Shown piece after piece: positions 41,815-50,272 of a stretch of 64,000 nucleotides of DNA. Source of the DNA: Ilumatobacteraceae bacterium (GTDB lineage Bacteria; Actinomycetota; Acidimicrobiia; Acidimicrobiales; Ilumatobacteraceae). How positions within the stretch are numbered: the stretch's first letter is position 1; each line of letters opens with the position of its first letter. The stretch spans positions 35,089 through 99,088 of the forward strand of contig JAHENF010000007.1 of assembly GCA_024643255.1 (NCBI GenBank). The letters are read 5' to 3'. The notes under the pieces are model-generated. The model searched no databases. It had not been told where the DNA came from and worked only from the letters and a program-made list of their open reading frames with translations. Made by a program: the position numbers and the translations under genes.

Positions 41815-41820
41815 ACGCTA
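41815..41820 (-). promoter_or_regulatory. -10 hexamer of tesB
   Basis: TAGCGT, 8 nt before ATG 41806. Confidence 0.5.
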
Positions 41821-41848
41821 TTGCATTTGAATGACCGTTACCTACAAT
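41821..41848 (+). promoter_or_regulatory. Promoter of the 41857 gene
   Basis: -35 TTGCAT (41821-41826), 16-bp spacer, -10 TACAAT (41843-41848), start codon 8 nt on. The closest match to a consensus housekeeping promoter in the window. Confidence 0.65.
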
Positions 41849-41856
41849 GGAAATTC

Positions 41857-42273
41857 ATGGTTGGAAAGCGTGGCCCCAGAACCCCAATGAGCGACGAGCA
41901 CAAAGCGGCACTCGCAAAAGGACGAGTCGAGGGGCGCATCGTGCGCGACTACCTCGAAGGACTTCGCGCCACCAAGCCCAAGCGCGGCCGCAAGCGCACG
42001 CCGGACACGATCAAGAAGCGCCTCGACGCGATCGAGACCGAACTGGCCAGCGCGAGCCCGCTCGACGAACTCCTCCTCGTTCAGGAGCGCCGCGACCTCG
42101 AAGCCGAGTTGGCGGCGAAGTCGAACGCGATCGACATGGAAGCGCTCGAGGTCGAGTTCATCGCAGTTGCCAAGAGCTACTCCGACAGCAAGTCGATCTC
42201 GTATGCATCGTGGCGCGATGTGGGCGTTCCCGCCAGCACGCTCAAGCGCGCCGGCATCAGCCGCGGCGACTGA
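41857..42273 (+). CDS. Conserved actinobacterial basic helical protein, unknown
   Basis: 138 residues, rich in Lys, Arg and Glu, without membrane segments. The N-terminal part (GPRTPMSDEHKAALAKGR, VRDYLEGLRATKPKRGRKRTPDTIKKRLDAIETEL) is strongly basic; a predicted coiled coil follows (LLLVQERRDLEAELAAK). The C-terminal YASWRDVGVPASTLKRAGI resembles a short helix-turn-helix. I recall similar actinobacterial proteins of unknown function. It may bind nucleic acid; that is inference. A strong promoter suggests good expression. Convergent with purB, 6 bp apart. Confidence 0.75.
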   Translation: MVGKRGPRTPMSDEHKAALAKGRVEGRIVRDYLEGLRATKPKRGRKRTPDTIKKRLDAIETELASASPLDELLLVQERRDLEAELAAKSNAIDMEALEVEFIAVAKSYSDSKSISYASWRDVGVPASTLKRAGISRGD

Positions 42274-42279
42274 CCCGAT

Positions 42280-43581
42280 TCAGAGTTCGATCGCCTCGAC
42301 CTGATCGAGCACCTGGTCGAGATTTCGCAGCGACCGTCGCAGGTCGAACGCCTCGTCGAGCACGTCATCGTCGACGTCGTCATCGGCTTCCAGGAGTGAA
42401 CGGAAGTCGCGTCCTTCGTCCCAGGCCCTCATTGCATTGCGCTGAACGATTCGGTATGCATCGTCTCGCGTGGCACCGGATTGGATCAACGCCAGCAACA
42501 CCGGCTGGCTGAACACGAGACCGAAACTCGCATCGAGATTGGCCTGCATCCGCTCCGGAAACACGAGCAGCCCGTCGAGCAATCGACGCAGTCGCTTCAT
42601 GACGTAATACGCGAGTTGGGACGAATCGGGAAGGATGATCCGCTCGACCGACGAATGCGAGATGTCCCGCTCGTGCCAGAGCGCCACATCCTGCAAACCG
42701 GCCGACAGATTCGAACGCAATACGCGCGCCAGACCCGAAATCGTCTCGGCCGAGATCGGATTCCGCTTGTGCGGCATCGCCGACGAACCCTTCTGTCCCG
42801 GCTTGAAACCCTCCTGGACCTCGCGAACCTCGGTGCGCTGCAGATGCCGGAGTTCGACCGCGACGAGCTCACACGTCGCCCCGACCGAGGCGCACGCGTA
42901 CAGGTACTCCGCGTGGCGGTCGCGAGCGACCACCTGAGTCGCCGCCACCGGCTCGAGACCGAGCGCGTCGCCGACGAATCGCTCGACGTCGGGTGGGATG
43001 TTCGAGTAGGTCCCGACCGCCCCACTCAACTTCATCACCGCCACACTCTCGCGTGCCGCGCGAAGCCGCGTGCGGTCGCGGTCGAGTTGCAGTGCCCAGA
43101 GCGCAACCTTGGCGCCGAACGTGGTCGGCTCGGCATGGATGCCGTGGGTCCGCCCGATCATCACCGTGTCGCGGTGACGGCGCGACAGCTCGACCAACGT
43201 GCGCAACAGGTCGGTCGAGGCGTCGATCAACAGGTCGGCAGCGTCACGCAGCGCCCAACATCCGGCGGTGTCGACGACGTCGGACGACGTGAGCCCATAG
43301 TGGATCCACGACGACGCCGGCGGACCGATGGCCGCCTGCACGACGTCGACGAACGCGGCAACATCGTGATCGGTGATCGCCTCGCGGTCGAGCACCGCCT
43401 GCACGAACACCTCGTCGGTGATCGGCGCCCGGGAGCGACACTGCAGGGCGTCATCGACCGGCACGAGGCCGAACGCGGCGTGGGCCTCGGTGGCGAGCAG
43501 TTCGACCTCGAGCCAGCGTGCGAAACGAGCGGTGTCCGACCACACCGCGTCCATCTCCGGTGTCGAGTAGCGCGGGATCAT
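42280..43581 (-). CDS. purB: Adenylosuccinate lyase
   Basis: Cleaves adenylosuccinate to AMP and SAICAR to AICAR in purine synthesis. 433 residues of the fumarase/aspartase superfamily. Seen: IPRYSTPEMDAVW at the N-terminus, HYGLTSSDVVDTA, GRTHGIHAEPTTFG with catalytic histidines, and the signature GSSAMPHKRNPI near 265 with the mobile-loop serine. The ATG overlaps the purA stop (ATGA), a tight functional operon since PurA makes the PurB substrate. Confidence 0.96.
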   Translation of the reverse strand: MIPRYSTPEMDAVWSDTARFARWLEVELLATEAHAAFGLVPVDDALQCRSRAPITDEVFVQAVLDREAITDHDVAAFVDVVQAAIGPPASSWIHYGLTSSDVVDTAGCWALRDAADLLIDASTDLLRTLVELSRRHRDTVMIGRTHGIHAEPTTFGAKVALWALQLDRDRTRLRAARESVAVMKLSGAVGTYSNIPPDVERFVGDALGLEPVAATQVVARDRHAEYLYACASVGATCELVAVELRHLQRTEVREVQEGFKPGQKGSSAMPHKRNPISAETISGLARVLRSNLSAGLQDVALWHERDISHSSVERIILPDSSQLAYYVMKRLRRLLDGLLVFPERMQANLDASFGLVFSQPVLLALIQSGATRDDAYRIVQRNAMRAWDEGRDFRSLLEADDDVDDDVLDEAFDLRRSLRNLDQVLDQVEAIEL

Positions 43582-44852
43582 GACGCCCAGACGAGGTAGT
43601 CGTCACGTTCGGCACCCACACCGACGACGCGCACGGGGATGCCGACCTCGCGCTCCACCACCTGGATGAACTGCTTCGCGGCGTCGGGCAGCTGTCCGGG
43701 CTCGCGCGCCTCGCTGAGTGCGCTCCCCCAGCCGTCGAGCGTCTCGTAGACCGGTTCGACATCTGCGAGCAGATCGGAACGATCGGGATAGTGCTCCAGC
43801 AGTCGACCGCCGACGCGGTACCCCGTGCAGATCTTGATCGTTTCGAACCCGTCGAGGATGTCGAGTTTGGTGAGTGCGAGTTCGCTCAAGCTGTTGATCC
43901 GCACCGCTTGACGCAGCATCACGCAGTCGAGCCAGCCGGCGCGCCGACGGCGCCCGGTGACCGTGCCGTACTCCTTGCCGATGTCGATGAGTCGGTCACC
44001 GTCGTCGTCGAGGAGTTCGGTCGGGAACGGGCCTGCGCCGACACGAGTGGTGTACGCCTTGGTGATCCCGACGATGCGGTCGATGTCGCGCGGCCCGATG
44101 CCGGTGCCCACGCACGCGCCTCCGGCGGTCGGGTTCGACGAGGTGACGTACGGATAGGTGCCGTGGTCGAGATCGAGGAACGTCGCCTGCGCACCTTCGA
44201 GCAGGACATGGGCGCCACGACCCAGCGCAGCGTGCAGCAGGCTCACGGTGTCGTCGACGAACGGCGCGACCCGTGCTCCGAGTTCGCCGAACGTCGCCAC
44301 GATCTCGTCGACGTCGAGGGGGTCGCCACCCGCCTGTTCGATGAGCGTGTTCTCGGCGACGGCACGCTCGCGCACGAGCGTCGAGAAGCGCTCCGGATCG
44401 AGGACGTCGCCGACTCGCACGCCCACCCGCCGCGCCTTGTCGGCGTATGCCGGGCCGATTCCCTTGAGCGTGGTGCCGATCTTGTCGTCGCCGCGCATCG
44501 CCTCGGCGATCGCATCGTGGGCCTGGTGCCAGGGGAAGATGAGGTGCGCGCGGCTCGAGACCTTCAACTCGGCGCACGAGATGCCACGGGATTCGAGCGT
44601 GTCGATCTCGTTGAACAGCGTCGGGAGGTCGACGACGACACCGTTCGCGATCACCGGGATCACATGGTCGTAGAGGATTCCGGACGGGACGAGCTGCAGG
44701 GCGTACTTCTCGCCGTCGACCACCACGGTGTGCCCGGCATTGTGGCCTCCCTGGTAGCGCACGACATACGTGTGCTCTTTCGACAGCAGGTCGATGACCT
44801 TGGCTTTGCCCTCATCGCCCCACTGGGCTCCGACGACGACGGTGACGGGCAT
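43578..44852 (-). CDS. purA: Adenylosuccinate synthetase
   Basis: GTP-dependent joining of IMP and aspartate. 424 residues with the N-terminal GAQWGDEGKAKVIDLL (usually GKGK; here GKAK), GGHNAGHTVV, TTLKGIGPAYADK, LLEGAQATFLDLDHGTYPYVTSSN and the aspartate-binding VGAGPFPTEL. ATG 44852 has GGGGGAG about 6 nt upstream, a good ribosome binding site; the long frame beyond it is not coding. First gene of purA-purB. Confidence 0.96.
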   Translation of the reverse strand: MPVTVVVGAQWGDEGKAKVIDLLSKEHTYVVRYQGGHNAGHTVVVDGEKYALQLVPSGILYDHVIPVIANGVVVDLPTLFNEIDTLESRGISCAELKVSSRAHLIFPWHQAHDAIAEAMRGDDKIGTTLKGIGPAYADKARRVGVRVGDVLDPERFSTLVRERAVAENTLIEQAGGDPLDVDEIVATFGELGARVAPFVDDTVSLLHAALGRGAHVLLEGAQATFLDLDHGTYPYVTSSNPTAGGACVGTGIGPRDIDRIVGITKAYTTRVGAGPFPTELLDDDGDRLIDIGKEYGTVTGRRRRAGWLDCVMLRQAVRINSLSELALTKLDILDGFETIKICTGYRVGGRLLEHYPDRSDLLADVEPVYETLDGWGSALSEAREPGQLPDAAKQFIQVVEREVGIPVRVVGVGAERDDYLVWAS

Positions 44853-44940
44853 GCACGCTCCCCCGATTGGTGATTGGAACGTGTGGAGATGGTACTCCCG
44901 ACGAGCCTCGCGCGCCGCTTCCCGTCGTGGAGCCACTCGC

Positions 44941-45441
44941 TCAGGGTTCGAGTACGCCGTCCAATTCGAGGCGGAGCGGCCGAGGTGACATGTAGTCGTC
45001 GGTCGTGAAGGACAGGTCGCCGCCGCCGTGCAGCGCTCGATAGGCGCCGGTCCCCGAGTCGAGCGACCATTGGTCGGGCCCCCAGTGTTCCGTGATGACG
45101 AACGACCCCGACCCGTCCGCGCACGTGTACTCGACGACCATGGTGAGCTCGGTGGTGTTCCGGCTCTCGATCGCGTCGGCGATGACCGCTGTCCAGATGC
45201 GGACGGGGACGACTTCGTTCGTCGCCGGATCGATCCCGTCGCGAACATGGCGGAAGCCGTCCTCGCAGATCCGGCCCTGCTCGACGGCGCCACCGTGGAC
45301 GGCCCAGCGCTGGCCCGCCTCGAGGTCGACGACGATGACCACCGGCGCCGGCGAGGACGACACGTCCTCACCGCACGACACGCTCGCGAGCATCGCAAGC
45401 AGACCGATTCCCGTCCCGATGACGCGACGGCGGCACCTCAT
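44941..45441 (-). CDS. Putative lipoprotein, unknown
   Basis: 166 residues with a basic N-terminus, a hydrophobic stretch and a lipobox-like ASVSC near residue 23, then a beta-rich external domain with two cysteines (GRICEDGF, VEYTCADGSG). No family recognised. The ATG shares one base with the stop of the upstream lipoprotein gene (TGATG), so both are expressed together and may form a surface pair. Confidence 0.72.
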   Translation of the reverse strand: MRCRRRVIGTGIGLLAMLASVSCGEDVSSSPAPVVIVVDLEAGQRWAVHGGAVEQGRICEDGFRHVRDGIDPATNEVVPVRIWTAVIADAIESRNTTELTMVVEYTCADGSGSFVITEHWGPDQWSLDSGTGAYRALHGGGDLSFTTDDYMSPRPLRLELDGVLEP

Positions 45442-46952
45442 CAGGCACCGTCCGCGTCGGCGTCGCAGGTCGTGAGTGCGCGCTCGCCGGTGAGCAGTGC
45501 AAACCGCGCCGCGAGTTCCTCGCAGTCGGGGACCGGCTGGATCAGATACTCCGCACGTTCGCTCCCGGCAAGCCCCCAGGCGATCGTCTCGGCCGCCACC
45601 TCGATACCTCGTTCGGGCCAGAACACGTTGGGATCACGCCACGTCGCGAGCCCGACGCGCTCCAGGAACGAGCGCCGGTCGAGGTCGTCGAGGTGGTCGT
45701 ACATCCAGACGTGGGCGAGTTCGTGAAGACCCTGGTGAACGACCCTGGTCGGCCATTGCCGATTCGGCCAGCCCGACGAGAGCTGGTCGACGGTGAAGCA
45801 GAGGGTGATCGTGTGACGACCGTCGAATCGCTCGTCTTCGCTCTTGGCGATCCCCTCGGCGACGCTGCAGTCGACCGACGGAGGGAACCAGACCGCCGCG
45901 ACCTGGGGTTGCGCCAGCGACCCGAGGTCGTACCGCTCGAAGAGCCACCTCACGAGGTCGTCCTGGCGAGCGAACGCGTTGACGACGTCGATCTGTTGTC
46001 CGTCGATCGCGATCGTGCCGATCCCCAGTTCCTCGTTCGGCGACTCCTCGAAGCCGGTCCACCACCCCTCGACCGACGACCCTTCACAGCGACGCACCGA
46101 CGGAACGTGCTCATACCGGGTCTCGTCGACGATCAGCCCGTCGACGAACACCCAGCGGCGGGCCTCGAGCGACGGGCACGATCCTCCGCGCTGGAACACG
46201 GCGATCTGTTCGTGACGATCGCCGACGTCGTATCGGAAGAGTTCCGGCCACGGACCGGCCTCGATCTCGGTCGCGCCGCTCATCGTCCTGCCGAGTTGCT
46301 CGAGCCCGACGACGTGACGGTCGCGCAACGCGTCCCGAACCTCGACACCACCTGCGTACACCTCGCCCAACCGTCGCTGGTCCCCGGACGACCAGACCTC
46401 GAGATACCGGTCGTAGAAGGGGTGTTGCGGGGCGTCGGTCCAGCGCATCGCCGGATCGACATGTCCGAGGTCCTCGGTGTACAACCGAGAGCTGGCGACA
46501 CCGTCGTCGCCCACCGCATAGAGCTGCACCCATGGCACACCGACGAAGAGGTGGGCATCGAATCGCACGACCGCTTCGTGAGCGCCGAGGAACAGTTGGT
46601 CGACGTCGACATCGAGATCGGGGTACCCGCTGCGCCAGCCCGACGCCGCGCGCGGCTCGATGTAGAGGGTCTTGCCCAACGCCTCGGCGATGTCCAGCCG
46701 GCCGGCGTGGACACCGCCGCCCCACGCCTGGAGATCGAGGACGCCGCTGTCGGCGAAATGGGCCGCGGCGGCAAACCTGTCGGCGTCGGCGAGATCGGCG
46801 GCGATCGTGTCGAACAGTTCGACGGCCTCGTGCGCCCACTGGTCGTCGGAGGCGCCGTCCTGCTCGGCGTTCGATCGGCCACACGACGCCAGGACGACCG
46901 CCAGCACGAGCGACACGACGACTGCTCCAAGGGAAACTCGCGTGTTCGACAC
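45441..46952 (-). CDS. Lipoprotein with HExxHxxxxxH metalloprotease-like motif
   Basis: 503 residues. The signal peptide ends in the lipobox LASC (Cys near 24). Residues about 40-270 look like two NTF2/SnoaL-type segments (AHEAVELFDTIAADLADADRF, EVWSSGDQRRLGEVYAGGVEV). The C-terminal region has HQGLHELAHVWMYDH: HELAH plus a further histidine at the metzincin distance, and ERGIEVAAETIAW offers an alternative glutamate ligand. A surface zinc peptidase is a reasonable but unproven reading. GTG 46952 was chosen for the signal peptide; no TAnnnT hexamer stands at the usual distance, so the start is less certain. Confidence 0.7.
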   Translation of the reverse strand: MSNTRVSLGAVVVSLVLAVVLASCGRSNAEQDGASDDQWAHEAVELFDTIAADLADADRFAAAAHFADSGVLDLQAWGGGVHAGRLDIAEALGKTLYIEPRAASGWRSGYPDLDVDVDQLFLGAHEAVVRFDAHLFVGVPWVQLYAVGDDGVASSRLYTEDLGHVDPAMRWTDAPQHPFYDRYLEVWSSGDQRRLGEVYAGGVEVRDALRDRHVVGLEQLGRTMSGATEIEAGPWPELFRYDVGDRHEQIAVFQRGGSCPSLEARRWVFVDGLIVDETRYEHVPSVRRCEGSSVEGWWTGFEESPNEELGIGTIAIDGQQIDVVNAFARQDDLVRWLFERYDLGSLAQPQVAAVWFPPSVDCSVAEGIAKSEDERFDGRHTITLCFTVDQLSSGWPNRQWPTRVVHQGLHELAHVWMYDHLDDLDRRSFLERVGLATWRDPNVFWPERGIEVAAETIAWGLAGSERAEYLIQPVPDCEELAARFALLTGERALTTCDADADGA

Positions 46953-47012
46953 GACCCATCGCGCGCGCCATCGCCGAACGATCACCAGGGCAGGAGGTCC
47001 AGTCGTGCCCGG

Positions 47013-47018
47013 TAGCGT
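47013..47018 (+). promoter_or_regulatory. -10 hexamer of the hisD-like gene
   Basis: TAGCGT, 7 nt before GTG 47026. Confidence 0.5.
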
Positions 47019-47025
47019 CGGCGGG

Positions 47026-48348
47026 GTGAGCGTGATGCGCAGGCAACGTTGGGTCGAGATGGACGCCACCGCTCGCGGTGCGCTGATGCGACGAGGCCTC
47101 GACGACATCTTCGACCCCAAACTGCGCCGATCCATCGCGGCGTTGATCGATGATGTCCGCGATCGGGGTGACATCGCCGTGTGCGAGGCACTGGCCAGGT
47201 TCGACGGCATCGAGGTCGGACCCGAACAGCTCCGGGTGAGCACCGACGAGTTCGAGCGGGCGGCCGTGACGCCCGACGTCGACGCCGCGATCGACGATGC
47301 GATCGCCCACCTGCGAGCGTTCAACGAGGCGCAGATGGAACAGGCCCACGACTGGTCGATCGAGAGCGAGCCGGGCCTGACGGTCGGCGAGAAGATCACC
47401 CCGATCACCTCCGCCGGGCTGTTCACGCCATCGGGCAAGGCCAGCTATCCGAGCGTCGCCTACCAACTCGCGGTACCGGCCGTCGTTGCCGGTGTGCCAT
47501 CGGTGGCGCTCGTGGTTCCGCCGGTTCCGGGCGGCTCGGGCGAGGTCGACCCCGCCGTACTGGTCGTGTGCAGGAAGCTCGGCGTCGAGGCCGTGTTCCG
47601 CGTCAACGGGCCCGCCGGGATCGCCGCGCTGGGCTTCGGCACACAGCACATCCCGAAGGTCCGCAAGATCGTCGGGCCCGGCTCGCCCGCGGTGACGATC
47701 GCCCAGGTCGAGATGCAACGCCATGGCGTCGCCACGATGATGCTCCTCGGCCCGACCGAGAGTCTGGTCATCGCCGACGACTCCGCTGATCCGACACTGC
47801 TCGCCGCCGACCTGCTCATCGAAGCGGAGCACGGCACCGACAGCACGGTCGTGCTGATCACCACGTCGGCCTCCCTGGCCGATGCCGTCGACGAGGCACT
47901 CGACCGGCAGCTCGCGACGCTCCCCGGCGTTCGGGCAACCGCAGCTCGCGCGTCGCTCGGGCCCAACGGCGGGTGCGTGCTCGTCGACGACCTCGACATC
48001 GCCGTCGGCATCGCCAACGAGTTCGCGCCGGAGCACCTGCAGGTCGTGGTCACCGACGGTGCGGTCGACCTCGTCGTCGACGGCCTGGTCAACGCCGGCG
48101 AAATCCTCGTCGGTCAGCACACACCATTCAGTGCGGCGAACTTCGTCATCGGCTGCCCGGCCTCGCTGCCGACGTCAGGATTTGCGCACGTCTCCTCGGG
48201 CATCACCGCCGACACGTTCCTCAAACGGACCGCGATCGCGCGAGCCGACGCTGCGGCGCTCGAACGGATGACCCCATCGGTCCTGGCCCTTGCCGAACAC
48301 GAGGGCTTCCCCGCCCACGGCGACGCGCTCCGCCTCCGTCAGCGTTGA
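47026..48348 (+). CDS. Histidinol dehydrogenase-family protein, probably a paralogue
   Basis: 440 residues with the HisD scaffold: GLFTPSGKASYPSVAYQLAVPAVVAGVPS, SLGPNGG, and catalytic E336-H337 in NEFAPEHLQVV. Compared from memory with E. coli HisD, the metal ligands Gln259-His262-Asp360-His419 correspond here to E266, H269, N372 and H431, so two of four are changed. The usual NHVLPT segment reads CPASLPT. No other his gene is nearby. HisD-family enzymes with other substrates are known (for example sulfopropanediol dehydrogenase HpsN), so I leave the symbol blank. GTG 47026 is set by the TAGCGT hexamer. Confidence 0.85.
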   Translation: MSVMRRQRWVEMDATARGALMRRGLDDIFDPKLRRSIAALIDDVRDRGDIAVCEALARFDGIEVGPEQLRVSTDEFERAAVTPDVDAAIDDAIAHLRAFNEAQMEQAHDWSIESEPGLTVGEKITPITSAGLFTPSGKASYPSVAYQLAVPAVVAGVPSVALVVPPVPGGSGEVDPAVLVVCRKLGVEAVFRVNGPAGIAALGFGTQHIPKVRKIVGPGSPAVTIAQVEMQRHGVATMMLLGPTESLVIADDSADPTLLAADLLIEAEHGTDSTVVLITTSASLADAVDEALDRQLATLPGVRATAARASLGPNGGCVLVDDLDIAVGIANEFAPEHLQVVVTDGAVDLVVDGLVNAGEILVGQHTPFSAANFVIGCPASLPTSGFAHVSSGITADTFLKRTAIARADAAALERMTPSVLALAEHEGFPAHGDALRLRQR

Positions 48349-48361
48349 GTCCGGTCGTCGA

Positions 48362-49462
48362 TCAGACGCCTTCGCGACAGGCAGCCTCGGCGGCTTCCTC
48401 GGCCGAACGTTCCGCCTGGTCGATCAACCGATCGACCAGGCGTTCGGAGAACCCGCCCAGCACCGCCCACAGGTACGCCGACTGTGCGCTGACCTTGACG
48501 AGATCCTGGACTCCGGCTTGCAACAGCACCACCAGGAGGAGGCCGACGACGCCGCCGAACGCGAGTCGCAGCAGCAGGATCTGGAGCGGGTTCACGACTT
48601 CGGAGATCGACGCCGAACGGGAAGAACTGCGGCTGAAGACGACGTAGGACACCGCGGCACCCGTCATGGCGAGCCCGACGGTCGTCAAGTAGTTGCCGAT
48701 GCCACCGAGCGCGTCGTCGGGATTCGACGACGGAGAGGTCACGATCACGCCGATGGCGCCGAGGATCAGCAGCCCGAACAGCGTGAGCCCGCGGTACAGC
48801 AACCCCCTGCCGGCCTCGACCAGTCGTCGGTCGAGTTCGGCGAGGTAGCGATTTTTCGTCTGGCGCATCTCCCAGACCTCGCTGCGCAGTTCCTCGAGAT
48901 CGATCGATTGATCGTCGACCAGCCCACCACCGCCGATGTTCGCCCGCTCGACCAACAGACTTCGTCGGTCGAGCCCCTCGAGCATCTCCGTCTGCGCGGC
49001 CCGGAGGAGTTGCCAGCCGTCGGAGATCCGGCGTTGCTCGAGCGCAAATCCGGCATCGTGAATCAAGGCCATCGCGGCGATCGCCCATCCGTCGTCGTAG
49101 GCGTCGTTGGCCCGCACGAGCGCGTCGATTCGCCGGGCCGCGATCGTCAGCTCGGTTCGGAGGTGCCCCTCCGACGCCGATGGTCGCGACAAGTGCCTTC
49201 CTGCAGTGCGCAATCCATTCACCAGTTCGGTCCCGACGAGCGAGGGGGTTGCCAAGATCGACGCTGTCGCCGTACCTGCGGGAACGGTTGCGACAGGCGG
49301 CTGGCTGTCGGCGACGCGCTCGAGATCGCCGCCACCAGCCGTCTCGGGTTCCACGGCCGGGGCGTCGTCCGGCACGGTCGGGTCCGGCACGGTCGTGTCC
49401 GACACATCCTCCGGCGCGCTGATGACGGGCAGTTGCTGCGTCCGACCGACCGTCTCGATCAC
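48362..49462 (-). CDS. Membrane protein, unknown
   Basis: 366 residues from GTG 49462. Residues 1-90 are acidic, Pro/Thr-rich and disordered (VSDTTVPDPTVPDDAPAVEPE). A helical region follows (about 100-225, with MALIHDAGFALEQRRISDGWQLLRAAQTEML and a coiled coil VWEMRQTKNRYLAELDRRL). Then four membrane segments lie between about 225 and 330, and a short amphipathic tail. No family recognised. The start is chosen because GGAGGAG lies about 8 nt upstream; the frame remains open to ATG 49552. Confidence 0.68.
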   Translation of the reverse strand: MIETVGRTQQLPVISAPEDVSDTTVPDPTVPDDAPAVEPETAGGGDLERVADSQPPVATVPAGTATASILATPSLVGTELVNGLRTAGRHLSRPSASEGHLRTELTIAARRIDALVRANDAYDDGWAIAAMALIHDAGFALEQRRISDGWQLLRAAQTEMLEGLDRRSLLVERANIGGGGLVDDQSIDLEELRSEVWEMRQTKNRYLAELDRRLVEAGRGLLYRGLTLFGLLILGAIGVIVTSPSSNPDDALGGIGNYLTTVGLAMTGAAVSYVVFSRSSSRSASISEVVNPLQILLLRLAFGGVVGLLLVVLLQAGVQDLVKVSAQSAYLWAVLGGFSERLVDRLIDQAERSAEEAAEAACREGV

Positions 49463-49691
49463 GCCCGCTCCTCCCTCGTGCGTCCCCACCGGCTCGGCGG
49501 CCGCCCGTCGGAAATGAACTCGACGACTGATCCGTGACGATCCCACTGGCATGCCTCTGTTCTGGTCGATCCGATTTCGGGGCTTCTGTCTAGTCGAATC
49601 GAGCGATCTCAGTCATCGCCGGCGAGCGTTTCGATCGAGGTGGGAGGCCCCAGCTCATCGCAGCGACCCTGCGGGCAGTCGACTGGTCGCC

Positions 49692-50270
49692 TCAGACCGA
49701 CGGCAGCACCACGCGCAACAGCGCGGCGACGAACGCATCATCGAGCGGGGCGTGGGTCAGCAGGCGGCGATACATGAACGCGCCGATGAGCGCATCGATG
49801 ATCGAGTCCAGATCGCTGTCGGGCGCGAGCTCGCCGCGCTGCACCCCGCGGCCGAGGATGACGTTCAACGGTTGGCGGCGATGACGAACCCACTCGTCGA
49901 GTGACTCACGCAGCGCCTGGTCACGCGCCGCCGCCGAGATCAGATCGGGCAGGACATCGCTCGTCCGGCCGGTCTGCATACGATGGCCCAGCTCTCGGAG
50001 GTACGCGTCGAGGTCGCCGCGCAGCGAGCCGGTGTCGACGAGGTCGAAGGGCCGGATCGCATGAGCGAACGCATCGAGCACCAGCGCCTCCCTCGATGGC
50101 CATCGCCGGTAGATCGTCGCCTTCGAGACGCCGGCGCGATGGGCGAGGTCATCCATCGACATCGCGTGGATCCCGACCTCGCCCGCCAACGCCATCGTGG
50201 CCTCGAGCAACGCTTCGTCGACTCCCTCCGATCGGGGCCGACCGGGTCGACGGGAGGTGGCGGTTTCCAC
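49692..50270 (-). CDS. TetR-family transcriptional regulator
   Basis: 192 residues. The N-terminal helix-turn-helix is plain (MSMDDLAHRAGVSKATIYRRWPSREALVLDAF), with a TetR_C-type ligand domain behind it (RTSDVLPDLISAAARDQALRESLDEWVRHRRQPL). GTG 50270 lies 2 nt after the stop of the MFS gene, with GGGAG as ribosome binding site, so the efflux gene and its presumed repressor share one transcript. A palindrome upstream of the MFS gene is its likely operator. Confidence 0.9.
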   Translation of the reverse strand: METATSRRPGRPRSEGVDEALLEATMALAGEVGIHAMSMDDLAHRAGVSKATIYRRWPSREALVLDAFAHAIRPFDLVDTGSLRGDLDAYLRELGHRMQTGRTSDVLPDLISAAARDQALRESLDEWVRHRRQPLNVILGRGVQRGELAPDSDLDSIIDALIGAFMYRRLLTHAPLDDAFVAALLRVVLPSV

Positions 50271-50272
50271 GG

